A stretch of 64,000 nt of DNA. Source: Prorocentrum cordatum (taxonomy: Eukaryota > Sar > Dinophyceae > Prorocentrales > Prorocentraceae). A program made the translations under genes and the position numbers. The notes below the pieces were generated by a model. It ran no database searches. It saw only the letters and a program-made list of their open reading frames with translations, and had not been told where the DNA came from. Of the stretch, positions 9,367 through 19,887 are shown one piece after another. Position 1 is the first letter of the stretch; each line of letters begins with the position of its first letter. Where the stretch lies: positions 112,501 to 176,500 of the forward strand of contig CAUYUJ010015028.1 in assembly GCA_963575745.1 (NCBI GenBank). Reading direction: 5' to 3'.

Positions 9367-10431
9367 TGCGCGGAGCTGGGCAACTGGCTGGGCAGCATGC
9401 TGACGGTGCAGGAGTACCTGGCCCTGGAGACCACGAAGACCGCGGCCAACTTCGACGGCATCTCCAAGGCGAAGGCTTCGAAGCCGAAGAGGCCGCAGAA
9501 GGACGACGTGCAGGTCGCGGAGGCCCCCGTGTTCCGGGAGGGCGCCGAGGATTCGGGGGCGGGCGCCGCGCAGGTGGAGGCCCAGGGCATCCGCGCCCAG
9601 GACGGCTTCGCGAAGCTGGGCGCCAACGTTGTTCTGGAGCACCACTTCGACCCCGAGACGCTCGGGCAGATCTTGCGCTTCGACACCGCCGAGCACACGC
9701 AGGCATTCGTGAAGGAGCTCAAGAAGGCCGCCACGATGATGGAGAACGGCGCGCTACCCGGGCCGACTGACGCCGACGCGCCGCGGCGTGCTGCCCGCGC
9801 CCTGGAGGAAGAGGAAGACGTCCTCGCTCCGTTCAGGGCTTTGCGCGACCTCGACGCAGAAGAGCTGAAGGACCTGGTGGAGACCCAGCGAAAGAGGTTC
9901 GCCAAGGGGGGCACGAAGGACGCGGACGTGCCCGCGGACGACGCCCCCGAGCCGGACGACGTCGGGGCAGCGGGTGCTGGCGCGATGCCGGCCGAGGCGG
10001 CGCAGGCGCGGTGGGGGCCGTCGGAGGAGTTGCAGCGGCCCAGCGACCTCGTCAAGCGCCTCGTCAAAAAGTTCGAGGACGGCGTGGTCAACCCGAGCAC
10101 GGGGAAGCAGGAGCGCCGCCCTCTGAAGCCCGACCAGGCCCTGTTCGTCACGGCGTTCGCGAACGCCTGCAACGTGGCGTGGGACGAGGAGCAGAATATC
10201 GAGGACGGCAGCATGGCCAAGCACGCGAAGCGGAAGACGTTCCAGTTCCTGCTCCTCGGCCAGGGCGGCAGCGGGAAGACAGCCATGGTGCAGGAGATCG
10301 TGCTTCCGGCCATGGACGCGCTGTTCCCTGTGGAAACGGGCAAGGCGAAGTCCACGCTGATAGTCTGCGCGAAGTGGTCCCAGGCCGCGAACATCTCCAC
10401 GGACGCTCACAAGGCCGTCAGTTGCCACCGG
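9367..10431 (+). CDS. PIF1-type helicase, N-terminal half with Walker A
   Basis: Same frame as Rep. It begins CAELGNWLGSML right after the TAG at 9364. The helicase core starts near LKPDQALFVTAFANACN and FQFLLLGQGGSGKTAMVQEIV, with the Walker A P-loop GQGGSGKT at 10258-10281. LIVCAKWSQAANISTDAHKA fits motif Ia/Ib. Coding character is lost just after about 10430, and the next helicase motifs lie in another frame. Confidence 0.8.
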
Positions 10432-11595
10432 GCGGGAGTCATCGGAGTGTGCAGTCCTTCAGGAACAAGGACATACCCGCGGGGGGCAGGCTGAAAGCGC
10501 TGCAGGACACGTGGGAGGCGGTCAGGTGCTTGATCCTGGAGGAGGTGAGCATGATCTCGCCCAACCTGTACAACATGCTGGCGTTCCGGTCCTACCTGGG
10601 ACGCAAGGCCGAGTGGGGCGCGGAGGAGCGGGAGTACGACCAGGTCGGCGGCGCCTTCGGACGGATGCCCATCGTGATCCACCTGGGGGACTTCCTGCAG
10701 CTGAAGCCGACGGGAGGCAAGGTGTCGCTCATCTCCAGCTTCGAGGAGCTGGCGGCGGCGGGCATCAACCTCGCTCCAGAGTACCAGGCAGTGACGAAGC
10801 TCTTCTGCAACACGCCGCTGTGCTTCGAGCTCCAGGCGTCCAACCGCTTCAAGGACCCGAAACTCAGGGACCTCATGGCGTTCCTGCGCAAGCCAGGGAA
10901 GCAGGTCCCTCCGGCCATCCGGGCCACGTGGAACGCCATGCAGCTGAAACCCGATGATCGCTGGCTCCGGGAGGAGAGGTTCCAGAACGGCCACATGATC
11001 GGGTCCTACTGGGACACCGTGGCGCGCTGGATGAACATGCGTGCTCAGCGGGACGCGGACGTCCTGAAGAAGCCCCTGTTCCTCGTGCAGGCCGCCGACA
11101 GGTCTGCACCGACGATGAGCGTCAAGGACGCCGCCAAGATGATGAACTGTGCCAACCCGAAGAATACCGGTGGCATGCACGGACTGCTCCCGGTGCACGT
11201 GGGCATGCGGATCCGGCTCCTGGAGGCGCTCGACCTCAAGAACGGCCTCGTCAAGGACGCCGAGGGGCAGATCGTGCACATCGTCGTGGACCCTCGGGAT
11301 CGGGGCGACGTCGAGAGAGCAGAGAGAGACGGGGAGAAGAGAATCTACCTGAAGCGCTTGCCGCTGGGGTTCTGGGTGCGCATGGAGAAGTACGCGAGCG
11401 CGCCCTTCGTGGACGACCTGAAGCGCCACGACGACAGCCTCGCGAGGGACCTCGCGGGCCCGCTGGTGTTCATCGAGCCCCGCACGTCGGAGGCGTTCAC
11501 CTTCCGCGCCTCCAAGGTCACCCGGACGGGCTTCCCGTTCTCGCACGGCAGGGTCATCACCACGGTGGCGTGCCAGGGGCGCACCATGCGAGAAG
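10432..11595 (+). CDS. PIF1-type helicase, middle part with Walker B and motif III
   Basis: In the frame one base back from the upstream part, consistent with a 1-bp deletion near 10430-10460. The Walker-B-like motif is CLILEEVSMIS (10527-10559); PIF1 proteins usually have Asp-Glu here, and this copy has Glu-Glu. Motif III is HLGDFLQLKPTGG near 10680. FELQASNRFKDPKLRDLMAFLR and the LPVHVGMRIRLLEAL stretch fit the PIF1/Helitron helicase C-terminal half. The exon ends in TTVACQGRTMREG, split by an intron after 11595. Confidence 0.8.
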
Positions 11596-11740
11596 GCGAC
11601 GGGGCGGGGGAACGGCGCTCCGGGGACAGCGAGACCTCCGGGGCGCGAGCAGTCCGCAGCCAGACCTCGGTCCTGTGGACTCTCGCCGCCCTGGGCCGTC
11701 GGCTGCCGGGCGCACCGCTCCCTCGGCCGACGTCGCCCAG
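11596..11740 (+). other. Spliceosomal intron, GC-AG, 145 bp
   Basis: The reading GRTMREG|VILDCGRH is restored exactly if 11596 (GCGACG) to 11740 (GCCCAG) is removed. The split codon is G|GC, and the base after the acceptor is G. Both borders match the 4041-4167 intron (GCGA at the donor, CAG|G at the acceptor). Conceptual translation across it is a non-helicase, Arg/Ala-rich run, as expected for intron sequence. Confidence 0.8.
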
Positions 11741-12015
11741 GCGTGATCCTGGACTGCGGCCGCCACGAGGTCGGGAACGGCAAGAAGGAGGACGACGACT
11801 GGTGGCTGGAGCTCTACGCGCTGCTCTCGCGCGCCACGCGACACGAGGACCTCCTGCTCATGCGGGCGCCGCGCATCGAGTTCTTCCTGGCCGGGCCGCC
11901 GGCGGGCTTGCGGAAGCAGCTGGAGCAGTTTGCGGCGCGCACGAAGCGGCGCAGGAGGGAGGCCACGGCCCTCGCCAAGGACCTCGGCTTCACTGAGTTT
12001 ATCCGCGAGGCCTGA
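11741..12015 (+). CDS. PIF1-type helicase, C-terminal exon
   Basis: Codes VILDCGRHEVGNGKKEDDDWWLELYALLSRATRHEDLLLMRAP and ends at TGA 12013-12015. LYALLSRATRHEDLLLM corresponds to the last conserved PIF1 helicase motif (VALSRVR-like, motif VI), which supports the splice and the domain assignment. The end falls after a basic helix (TKRRRREATALAKDLGF). Confidence 0.8.
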
Positions 12016-12590
12016 CCTGAGGAGCGGCCCGCCCCAGCCGCTTCTTCTCTTGGCTGTCCGGCTGTTCGGCCTGGCGCCGCCGACGCTCCGCGCGCGTCGC
12101 TGGGGCCCTCTCGGGGCGATCGGCGCGCGTCGCCCGAACTCCGCGCTGCGCTCTGTCCAGCGCCTCGCTCGCCCGTCGTCGCTCCGCCCGGCGGCCAGAG
12201 CCATGCGCGCTATGAGTTAGCCAGCGAGCAATCTCTGTTCCGCTCAGCGGACGAACCGCGCGCGTCACTGCGACCCCCTCGGGGCGACCTGTGCGAGTCG
12301 CGAGGGCTCCGCATGGCGCTGCGCCCGCAGCCTTGGACTTTGGAGTGCGCGGGCAAAGGACATGGAACAAGGAGGAGAGGAAGCGGGCGCGATCCTCGCG
12401 TGGGGCGCGCCGACATGGGCGTCGCGGCGCGCGGGCGCTGCCGTCGAGGTTCCCAGGGAAGCCCCCCTGCAGAGGCTACGCCGCACAATTCGGCACACCT
12501 TCATACGGTTCGTGGCCCCATAGGGAGCGCCGCCGAAGAAGATATCCACAATTGCGGTACTCACAACTGCATATGGTTGGGTCCTTCGCC
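12016..12590. other. GC-rich flank downstream of the Helitron gene; no gene
   Basis: Contains two 46-bp direct copies of the unit found upstream at 598-643: 12088-12133 (about 38 of 46 matching) and 12256-12301. All contain CTCGGGGCGA and GCGCGCGTCGC-like cores. They could be subterminal repeats of the transposon or a local GC-rich repeat family. No Helitron 3' CTRR end was recognised. Confidence 0.55.
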
Positions 12591-12672
12591 AGGCTAATTT
12601 TTTTGGGGGGTATTTGTTTGCCATTTTGGAGTACTTTTTGGAGTATGTTTTATTGTGCGTCGAAACTCCAGG
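12591..12672. mobile_element. Degenerate remnant of the TCGGGC-type TIR element family
   Basis: The AT-rich core ATTTTGGAGTACTTTTTGG, then TATGTTTTATTGTGCGTCGAAA and CAGGGGTGTA, parallels the inside and right end of the element at 34421-34547. No clean terminal repeats remain. Confidence 0.5.
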
Positions 12673-13148
12673 GGTGTATACGGATCGGTCGTTTCGGCTC
12701 CGTCACAGCTGCCTGCGTTGGGTTCGCTTCGCCTCGGCCGGCTCTGTTGTTGTCGCCGCCGCGCCGCCGCGCCCCGCCGCAGGCTGCCTGTCGCCTGCCG
12801 ACCTCGGCCCGGCGCCTGTCTCGCAGCCGGGCCCCGCCGCGCGAGCGCTCCAGCTCTTCCCTTGGGGAGCGTTCAACCGATCCCCATCCCCACCCCCATC
12901 CCCCTCGAGACGCCCACCACGTGACCACCCCAGTTGGGGATGCGCCCCCGTCGAAACCCGACGAAAACGACCCACATCCCCATCCAGGGGGGTAAATCGG
13001 CCAGCCTGGCCCAGGCCACGGCGCTGGGGATGGGGATCGATTAAACGATACTCTTCCCCCAGACCCTCCCGCGGCCGCTCCTCCCGCCCCGCAGTACCGT
13101 CGCCCGGCTTGCCGGTCGATCCGCAATGCCGTCGCCCGGTTGGCCCGA
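12673..13148. other. GC-rich spacer with a fold-back pair; no gene
   Basis: 12871-12894 pairs with 13023-13046 as an inverted repeat (21 of 24 matching, core CGATCCCCATCCCCA). The enclosed 130 bp has further short palindromes (ACCCCAGTTGGGGAT). This may be a small fold-back element of about 176 bp. Nothing else recognised. Confidence 0.6.
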
Positions 13149-13635
13149 GCGCGTGTGCGGCCTGCCTCCTCTTCTTCCTCCTCCTCCTCCTCCTCGTCCT
13201 CCTCCTCCTACTCCTCCTCCTCCTCCTCCTCCTAATCCTCCTCCTCCTCCTCTCCTCCTCCTCCTCCTCCTCCTCCTCCCCTCCTCCTCCTCCCTCCTCC
13301 TCCTCCTCCTCCTCCTCCTCCTTCTCCTTCTCCCCCCTCCTCCTCCCCCTCCTTCCTCCCCCCTCCTCCACCTCCTCTTCTCCTCCTCCTCCCCTCCTCC
13401 TCCCCCTCCCCCTCCCCCTCCCCCCCCCCCTTTCTCCCCTCCTCCTCCCTTTGCTCCTCCTCCTCCTCCTCCTCCTCCTCCTCTTCCTCTCCTCCTCCTC
13501 CTCCTCCTCCTCCTCCTCCTCCTCCTCCTCCCCTTTCCTCCTCCTCCTCCTCCTCCTCCTCCTCCTCCTCCTCCTCCTCCTCCTCCTCCTCCTCCCCCTC
13601 CTCCTCCCCCTCCCCCTCCGCCTCCTCCTCCTTCG
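13149..13635. repeat. (TCC)n microsatellite tract, about 490 bp
   Basis: Nearly continuous CTC/TCC triplets with occasional CCC or TTC variants. The long open frames through it are artefacts of the triplet repeat. LINE-A begins immediately downstream. Confidence 0.95.
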
Positions 13636-13795
13636 CATCAGGAGCCGCCCAGGCACAAGCGCCCACATGCTCCACCCAAGGCCAGTCCCGCACACCACAT
13701 CTTTGTGTGCAGGATGCCAGGGCAGAGCAGAGGGACGGTGCCACTCGGGTCGCAGCGATCGCAGCACAACCACACTCTCCCCACACACCCGAGTA

Positions 13796-15361
13796 ATGAA
13801 TATGATATATCAGAATGCACAATGGGCAGATTTTACTAGACTGAAAGAGATATCCATGCAGGTGGAGAGCGTAGACTTCTTCGTCGCAGTAGGCACAGGA
13901 CGAGCAGCGAAACAGGCGGACACGACCAAGTACCAGCTCCCGCATCATCAAGCAGTGAATTTTGGATGGCGACGATCGAGGGCTACAAACAATTCGTGCG
14001 GGCTGAGCATATTGTATGGAAAAAGATTTCGAGGAACGCTCATGAGAGTTGCAACGTCACCGCCGCATTTGGGTATAACAGGGCGGGCGGCCATGGCACA
14101 GTTCAGCCTTGGCAGCACTAGCTTGGCGATTTTTCCCATATGCATCCCGCCGAAGGGGATTGCAGTTTCAATGCTGAAAGCAACCACGACATGTATCTTA
14201 TAATGGATTGGGAGAGAAATCGATAAACTGGGATGCTCGTGCATGCCGATTATAGCATGCGAGTACAATTGTGGTTTTGGATGACAAACAGATCGCACAG
14301 GGCGCAGATTCAAGACAGAGTCAGAGAACGTCGGAATAAAAGAGCCAGCAGTCGAGAGCAAGACCATCACGCAGGTACGAGATTTCCTCCAAGGCAGCTA
14401 CCTGGCCATGGCAGACACATTTTGGCTTACGGGGCCCACCTTCTACAAGGGCACGCACAAGAGCAATATTGATCACATCGCGGTGCCAATCGAGAGTCCC
14501 GGGCGTATGCGGCAACTACACCCACTGCTGGGTCTTGCGCGACGACTACAAAGGTACGTCTGCACACATTTGCATGATCACGTGCCAGTATACGTGAACA
14601 TGGACCTCCATGTCACGCGCGCCCACATCCCCAAGCTGAAGCCGCCCGCGAACAGGGACAGCATGATGGGGGCATACAGCGACGGTGTACGACGGGTGGA
14701 GTTCCTGCAAAAAGTCGGGCAGCACGCCAACGGCATCAGCGAAGAGGAGTGGCGCACAAAGTGGGACCAAGGCGATGTTCAGGGATGTTGGGATAAGTTA
14801 TCTTCATGTATTCGGCAGGCCATGGAAGAGAGCTTTCCCAAAGTAGCGCACGATACTGCTGAGTACGAAGAAATGAGACAGGAACGGATTTTGTTGCTGA
14901 AAGAAAGAGGGCGCCTAAGAGAATCTACACACCGGGCGGGCTCCGAGGCGTTCGACGGCCAAGGAGCGACAGAGTTCGACCGCGTCGAGATCAAGCTGCA
15001 CCAGATACCAAGACAGCTTCAACAGGTAAGAAGAGAGCAAAGGATGAAGAGCACAACGAGCCTGGTGCAGGAGATCAACACAGCGTGGAAGAAAAGGAGG
15101 CTCGCCGAAGCACATCGACTGCGAGTGCGACTGTCCAACACAGGCCGTGGACCGAAGAAGAGATTCATCTTCGCCCCCCGAGAAGGCATGAAGTTGCAGC
15201 AGTGGGAGGAGGGGCTCGCGCAGGCAGCAGAAGACGGCGGCATGCAGCGCGAGCGAGTACAATGGGACGCATGGATAGCAGGCCGAGCGTTCCTCCCCCA
15301 CTTCTACGGTTCGCCCGACATCATCGATAGGATTATAAGCAGGACAGAGCAGGACAAGTGA
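13796..15361 (+). pseudogene. LINE-A endonuclease (EEP/APE-like) region, interrupted
   Basis: Endonuclease that would nick target DNA for target-primed reverse transcription. FGWRRSRATNNSCGLSILYG and VATSPPHLGITGRAAM match the middle of the dinoflagellate LINE endonuclease. The frame stops at 14201-14203 and is scrambled to about 14370. It then resumes as RDFLQGSYLAMADTFWL, TFYKGTHKSNIDHIAVP and HDHVPV, which correspond to the RIDYI and SDH catalytic motifs with substitutions. From about 14600 a charged linker leads toward the RT. The N-terminal catalytic Asn/Glu motifs are not clear. Confidence 0.7.
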
Positions 15362-16347
15362 GGTACCTAAAAAGAGCCCCACAACAACGTGCAGGACCAT
15401 CATGGGGAGTACTCGCAGAGGCCCTGAGCATGTGCATCGCCCCGAAGAGCTACCGAAACGACAACGATCGAAAGTTTGTGCCCGAAGCGTTTTCAAGAAG
15501 ATACAGCGACATGCTGGCCCTCATTAGGCTCGTAGGCTCGGGCCCTCTCAGCAGCATGCGTAGCCAGGCAGTCTCTCAGAGCAAGAACAACCAGAAACAG
15601 GGCATCGAGGGGCAAAGGGCCCTCCACTGCTTCGATGCGTTTGGAATGAGCCTTTTTGGATACCTTCAGAGGGCTTCCAGAAGGCCATGCCCACCAGACT
15701 TTGCACGCGCAGGGTTGAGGGGGCGTAGACAAGCAAAGCTCGGACAGACCATCAGCAACTACGACGGCACAAATGCATTCGCATGCACGCACAAGAGCAG
15801 CATCACTAGCCTACACAGCAGCACAGACAGAGCAGAATATGTTCATTTAGCTGACCAAGCAGTATTGCAAACAACCATACATGTTGAAGCCATCGATGGC
15901 ACGGCCCATTTTCATCCAGGGCGCGGCGCGACCATGGGCCACTCGTTGGCGGCAGGCGATTTCGTGGACATTGATTCGCCTACGGCACAGAACTGGAACG
16001 ACAGCCTTGCCGCCACGGATGCCCGCAATACGTGGCCCCGAGGTCTGTGCCCTATTACTCGGGCCGAAGTTGACGTTGGCATAGGACTTTTCGCAGATGG
16101 CGTATCGCGGCTACACATGCATGCTTACGCACCACAGGCACGGCACATTACACAGCAGCTCAATCATGCCACCCAGGGGCGTCAGGAGCACATCGCCAAG
16201 AATGGACGCGTCCTCAACAAGGACAAGACAAACCATCTTGACAGTTTGTATGGCCACGGTTCGTTCGAAGCAGCAGGAGAACTATCCAGACAACAAAAAT
16301 CCAGGGATAAGGTCTTCGAGAAGCCAGAATCCTGGGGCCCATCATGA
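15358..16347 (+). pseudogene. LINE-A reverse transcriptase core, decayed
   Basis: Frame overlaps the endonuclease piece by 4 bases. ISNYDGTNAFACTHKSSI, MGHSLAAGDFVDID and CPITRAEVDVGIGLFADGV follow the order of dinoflagellate LINE RT. The catalytic YADD box is FADG here (codons 16090-16101), so one aspartate is lost. Together with the surrounding frame changes this indicates a dead enzyme. Confidence 0.7.
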
Positions 16348-16865
16348 GCTTTGACGGGGTTTTGAGGACCGAGCTGAAGGCGCGCATCATAGGAGCCAAG
16401 GCTGCATGGAGATCGCTGGGAGACGTTTGGCACCAGCCTCTCCACCACCGACTGCTGCGCACTCTTTTCCTGTGCTTCGTTAACAGCGCCGCCATCGCAG
16501 GTCTGACGGCGTTCGCGCTGCCGGCGACCTTTACCAGCCAGCTGGACACAGTGCTGTTGAAGATGTCGCGATGCCTGATCCACGGATAAGCAAAAAGAGT
16601 GTTCGACGGACGCGTTGGGACATTGAGCAACAGTGAAGCTTTCGATCGTTGGAATATCAGCCGCGCAGCCGCAGAGCTCCGAGTGCAGCGAATCCGTTGG
16701 TGGCAGCAAGTAGCGAAGGAGCCTAGCCATCACAGGCAAACCCTTGCGGCAATTTCTGGAGCGCCGGAAATGGATAGGCTCCTCGAGGCCCCCAGATGCA
16801 CTCCAGAGGGACACCTTACAAGGCTCTCCACACCCTGGGCATGCCAAGTTCGGGACGATGTCTAG
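16344..16865 (+). pseudogene. LINE-A RT C-terminal (thumb/connection) region
   Basis: LRTELKARIIGAKAAWRSLG, RLLRTLFLCFVNSAAIAGL and TSQLDTVLLKMSRCL, then after a stop at 16587-16589 RVFDGRVGTLSNSEAFDRW and ELRVQRIRWWQQVA. These match the conserved region following the RT in this LINE type, where a cysteine-poor helical domain precedes the zinc fingers. Confidence 0.7.
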
Positions 16866-17479
16866 AGGCCTCAGCGAACGCCGACCCCCGCTTCGACATG
16901 ATTGGGGCCGACAGGAAAAACGTGCTGCAGGTGTTCAAAGACCCTGACCTTGGAGCTAGATTCGCCAAGATCTCAGTGGGCACCAAGAGGGGCTTCCTTA
17001 GCATAGAGGGCTCGAAGAAGTTGGCCAGATTCCCCCTTAAGCTTGGAATCAAAACGATCGACGAGACGACGCCCCCGCACATCACAGAGCACCAGCACGA
17101 GGAGGACAACAACAGCAGCAACAAGGGCATCGTAGACGAGTACGCGTGCGCGCACGAGCTTGGAGAGGAGGGCGAAGGACGAGGATGCGGCATGTCGTTC
17201 ACCACGATGAAGGCGCTCACGGCGCACATCACGCACCCACGCAACATGCGAAACCTGCGCTCGATGATCGTGAGCACGAACGTATGCCCGTGGAACAGAA
17301 CGTGTTTCGCGGGCAGAGCGCCATGTCTACGACGCACGATCACCATGTCCCGCTCGGACCCCCTCGCTGCCCCACCAGAGCCACTTCATTCGATTTCAAG
17401 CCGGAAGAGAAGAGCTCTTACACGCGCAGAGTCTGCGGACAAGAGGACTCCGATATTAACGAACACCTACAACACGTAG
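16796..17479 (+). pseudogene. LINE-A zinc-finger-like segment
   Basis: A third frame. It carries CGMSFTTMKALTAHITHP and VSTNVCPWNRTCFAGRAPCL, degenerate versions of two C2H2 fingers that in related LINEs follow the RT and may bind template RNA or DNA. Several metal-binding residues are lost or displaced. A low-complexity acidic/Asn-Ser stretch precedes the fingers. Confidence 0.6.
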
Positions 17480-18231
17480 CCTTGCACGCGATCGGCCCAT
17501 CGGAGATGCATGGCGTGGGGGGCAGGCAGCGGCGCGAGGTCAAGGCAAGATCGGGCGCGACGGAGGCGGCAGCGGAAGAAACAGCTCCAGCACGAAAGAA
17601 GGAAGCACGTGGAAGCCCGAAGAAAAGTGCTGGCAGCAAGCCTGGCCCAGGCGCTGGTTCCACGCACGAGGAGACCATGCCCCAGCAGAAAATGCTGCCC
17701 AACAACGCACAGTTGCTACGACTGGCATCAGGCAGCATATGGGACATCTTCCTGGTAGAGGGCGACAACAAACTGGTGGAGGCCGCGGCAGACGGAGAGA
17801 ACAACAACGCGGAGGTGGTCAAGGGCAAGGGCAGCAAGGAGATGGGATGCCCACACCACCGCGCAGGGACAAAGTTCTTCCTGGAGTTGGCCAAGAGCGA
17901 CCAGATTGGCGGCCAGACGAAGGACATACTCACGCAGCTCGCGGAGCTGATCGAGGTGATGAACAAGGAGGACTTCACGGACATACTATCATACTTCCAA
18001 GTAAAGAAAGTACACATGGAGCCAGCTCAAACGCAGACGTGGAAGATCCACATCATGTTCAACCCCCTGAGCCCGTCGCCATGGGCGCAGAAGCTGAAGG
18101 GCGAGGCCAACGCGCTGAGTATCGGAAACGAGAAAGCAGATATCGAGTTCGGCACCTTCGGAGTGCAGGATCTGCGGCAGGCCACCTGCCGCGCCCTCAA
18201 GGCGATGCAGGCCAAGCAGGTCTTCGGATAG
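17385..18231 (+). pseudogene. LINE-A C-terminal domain
   Basis: Frame change from the zinc fingers. Basic Lys/Arg/Ala stretch near 17515-17650, then PNNAQLLRLASGSIWDIFLV, the position of the SGA.WDTF-like motif of dinoflagellate LINE C-termini, then a helical tail ending at TAG 18229-18231. Function unknown. Confidence 0.6.
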
Positions 18232-18385
18232 CCCCCGCCGTCAGAGCTCGAGGGGCAGCTGCAAGCAGCGCCCCAAGAGCGCCAGCAGCAAGCGCAGTAG
18301 ATACTGAGGGACCCAGAGCCATGGCACAGAGGGGCAGTCAGAGGGCCCAGGCACTGCTAGCGCAACTGTCACGCCAACAGTGAGC

Positions 18386-18957
18386 AGTACTCTTGCCCCA
18401 GACTGCGTAATCAGGAGCGTGCAGATGTGAACGGAAGTTTTTGTTTCTCCTCTTCATGATTTTTGTCGCAGTTTTTTTTATCAGCGTAATACAGCAGTGA
18501 TGAAGGCGAGCCAGCAGGATCCTGTCTCGGGCCGATGCCTGAGCTCCCCCTGCCCGTGCCTTAGAGCGCAACCGTGGGGAGGGGAGGGGAGTGAGTGGAG
18601 GGGGGGTGGGGGACCGTGGAGACTGTTCAGCTGCACGCCGTAGACGGGTTTCTTATAGCGATGTCAGGCACAAGTGTGAAAACCCGTTTCCCCGAGACGG
18701 AGGGGATGGGCCGCAAGGTCATAAACCTCCGCCGCCTTCCATGTTTGTGAAATTCGAAGGGGCTCGGCATCGACTTGCAGCGGGCCCAACCGGGCCTAAC
18801 AAGGCCTAGGGACCCGTAGGCTGACCCCCTGTTGTGCCGATAGTGCCGCCAGCAGCTACCGAGCTCGCACACATGCGGGACAAGTCCAAGCAACGCAGCA
18901 GTGGATTCACCAGTGGCCAAGGCTTCCGACTCCGACTCCGACTCCTTCGCATCCCCG
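18386..18957. other. LINE-A 3' flank; no gene
   Basis: An AT-rich stretch with T-runs (18436-18480) may be the LINE 3' untranslated region. The rest is GC-rich and unrecognised. No poly(A) tail is seen. Confidence 0.4.
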
Positions 18958-19192
18958 TCCCCCTTCTCTTCCTCGTCCTCCTCCTCCTCCTCCTCCTCCC
19001 CCTCCTCCTCCTCCTCCTCTTCCTCCTCCTCCTCCTCCTCCTCCTCCTCTTTCTCCTCCTCCTCCTCCCCCCCCTCCGCCCCCTCCTCCTCCTCCTCCTC
19101 CTCCTCCTCCTCCTCCTCATCATCATCATCATCCTTCTCCTCCTCCTTCTCCTTCTCCTCCTCCTCCTTCTCCTCCTCCTCCTCCTCTCCCT
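18958..19192. repeat. (TCC)n microsatellite with a (CAT)n patch
   Basis: CTC triplets, with CATCATCATCATCAT-type triplets near 19118-19131. It lies on the 3' side of LINE-A. Confidence 0.95.
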
Positions 19193-19724
19193 CCCTCGGG
19201 CATAAACGAATTTCGCAGCAGGTGGTCGGTCGGTGTGCGGCGCTGCCGCCGCCGCCGCCACGTCCGGTAGCGCATGCGCGGCCACGCTCGGCGAGAAGAA
19301 CCGCTGTGCCGTGGCCGTGGGCGGCCTCGGCACGGTGTGAAGAGGGCGGGGAGGGCGGGGAAAAGAGGAATACACGCCGCTCGCCGAAAGTAGGTCTCTG
19401 TAGATTCCGAGATCCCAAGCTCTATTTCTAGCGCCTTCCCACGTCAAGAGTTGATCTACCTTTCCCGTGTGTTCGCTGCTCTCTAGGGGGGCCTGGGCCC
19501 AGTCCATTTTGCCCGCCTTCCTGCTTCATGCTTTTGCCAACTTTTTCCGACCGACGTGCAGGGGAAGAGCGGGCCTCATGTCTGCGCGCCGCCCCCCGAC
19601 CGCCTCCTCGCCGCCTCGTCGCCTCTCCGCCTCCCCCCCGCGCCTCGGGCTGGCCCGCGTCCTCGGCCCTCTCGCCCCCCTGCACCCCCCTCGGCCGGTC
19701 CCCCCCGTCCCTCGCGCCACATCG
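19193..19724. other. GC-rich stretch; nothing recognised
   Basis: No coding motif, RNA gene or repeat family was recognised. Confidence 0.4.
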
Positions 19725-19887
19725 TTGAGTCGGGCTTATCCCTCTGCAGGAGGACTAATCAAGAATATCGAAAACATCTGCTGGGGACAATGTTTTAAAT
19801 CATTTGTTTTATGTTTGATCATCTGTTTTGGGTACTTGGTGCATTTTCATCCAAAATCCCCCTGCAGGAGGACACGCCCGACCTAAG
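19725..19887. mobile_element. TIR element copy 1 (TCGGGC family), 163 bp
   Basis: Left end TGAGTCGGGCTTATCCCTCT followed by GCAGGAGGA; right end, read in reverse complement, CTTAGGTCGGGCGTGTCC then TCCTGCAGG. The interior is AT-rich, with TTTTAAATCATTTG and TCATCTGTTTTGGG. No coding capacity, so non-autonomous. Confidence 0.75.

Larger units (their letters stand above)
977..12015 (+). mobile_element. Helitron-like transposon, coding core (USP + ZnF + Rep + PIF1 helicase)
   Basis: Known of the family: Helitrons are rolling-circle DNA transposons encoding a fused HUH-endonuclease (Rep) and a PIF1-type 5'-3' helicase. Seen here: the HUH motif (HPH at 6805-6813), Tyr-rich motif near 8029-8043, Walker A at 10258-10281, Walker-B-like LILEEVSM at about 10530-10553 and a GDFLQLKP motif near 10686, all in order on +. 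The element ends were not located; 5'-TC and CTRR-3' termini were not recognised. Two TAG codons and two frame changes suggest a decaying copy, or unrecognised introns or sequencing errors. Similar large Rep/helicase proteins are frequent in dinoflagellate genomes. Confidence 0.85.
13636..18385 (+). mobile_element. LINE-A: decayed non-LTR retrotransposon
   Basis: In order on +: endonuclease pieces, reverse transcriptase pieces, a conserved RT C-terminal region, zinc-finger-like segments and a C-terminal domain, spread over all three frames. The ORF1-type region is absent, so the copy is 5' truncated at the (TCC)n tract. Motifs resemble LINE proteins abundant in dinoflagellates. Several frameshifts and stops make it inactive. 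The 3' end is uncertain; a noncoding AT-rich stretch follows to about 18500. Confidence 0.85.

Noticed and set aside
4114-9696. 1860-codon open frame on the minus strand
   Set aside because: Antisense shadow of the Helitron gene caused by high GC third positions; its product has no domain and it overlaps clear Rep motifs.
12614-13951. Long open frames through the (TCC)n tract on both strands
   Set aside because: Triplet repeats keep frames open automatically; the products are poly-Leu, poly-Pro, poly-Ser, poly-Glu, poly-Arg or poly-Gly with no other support.
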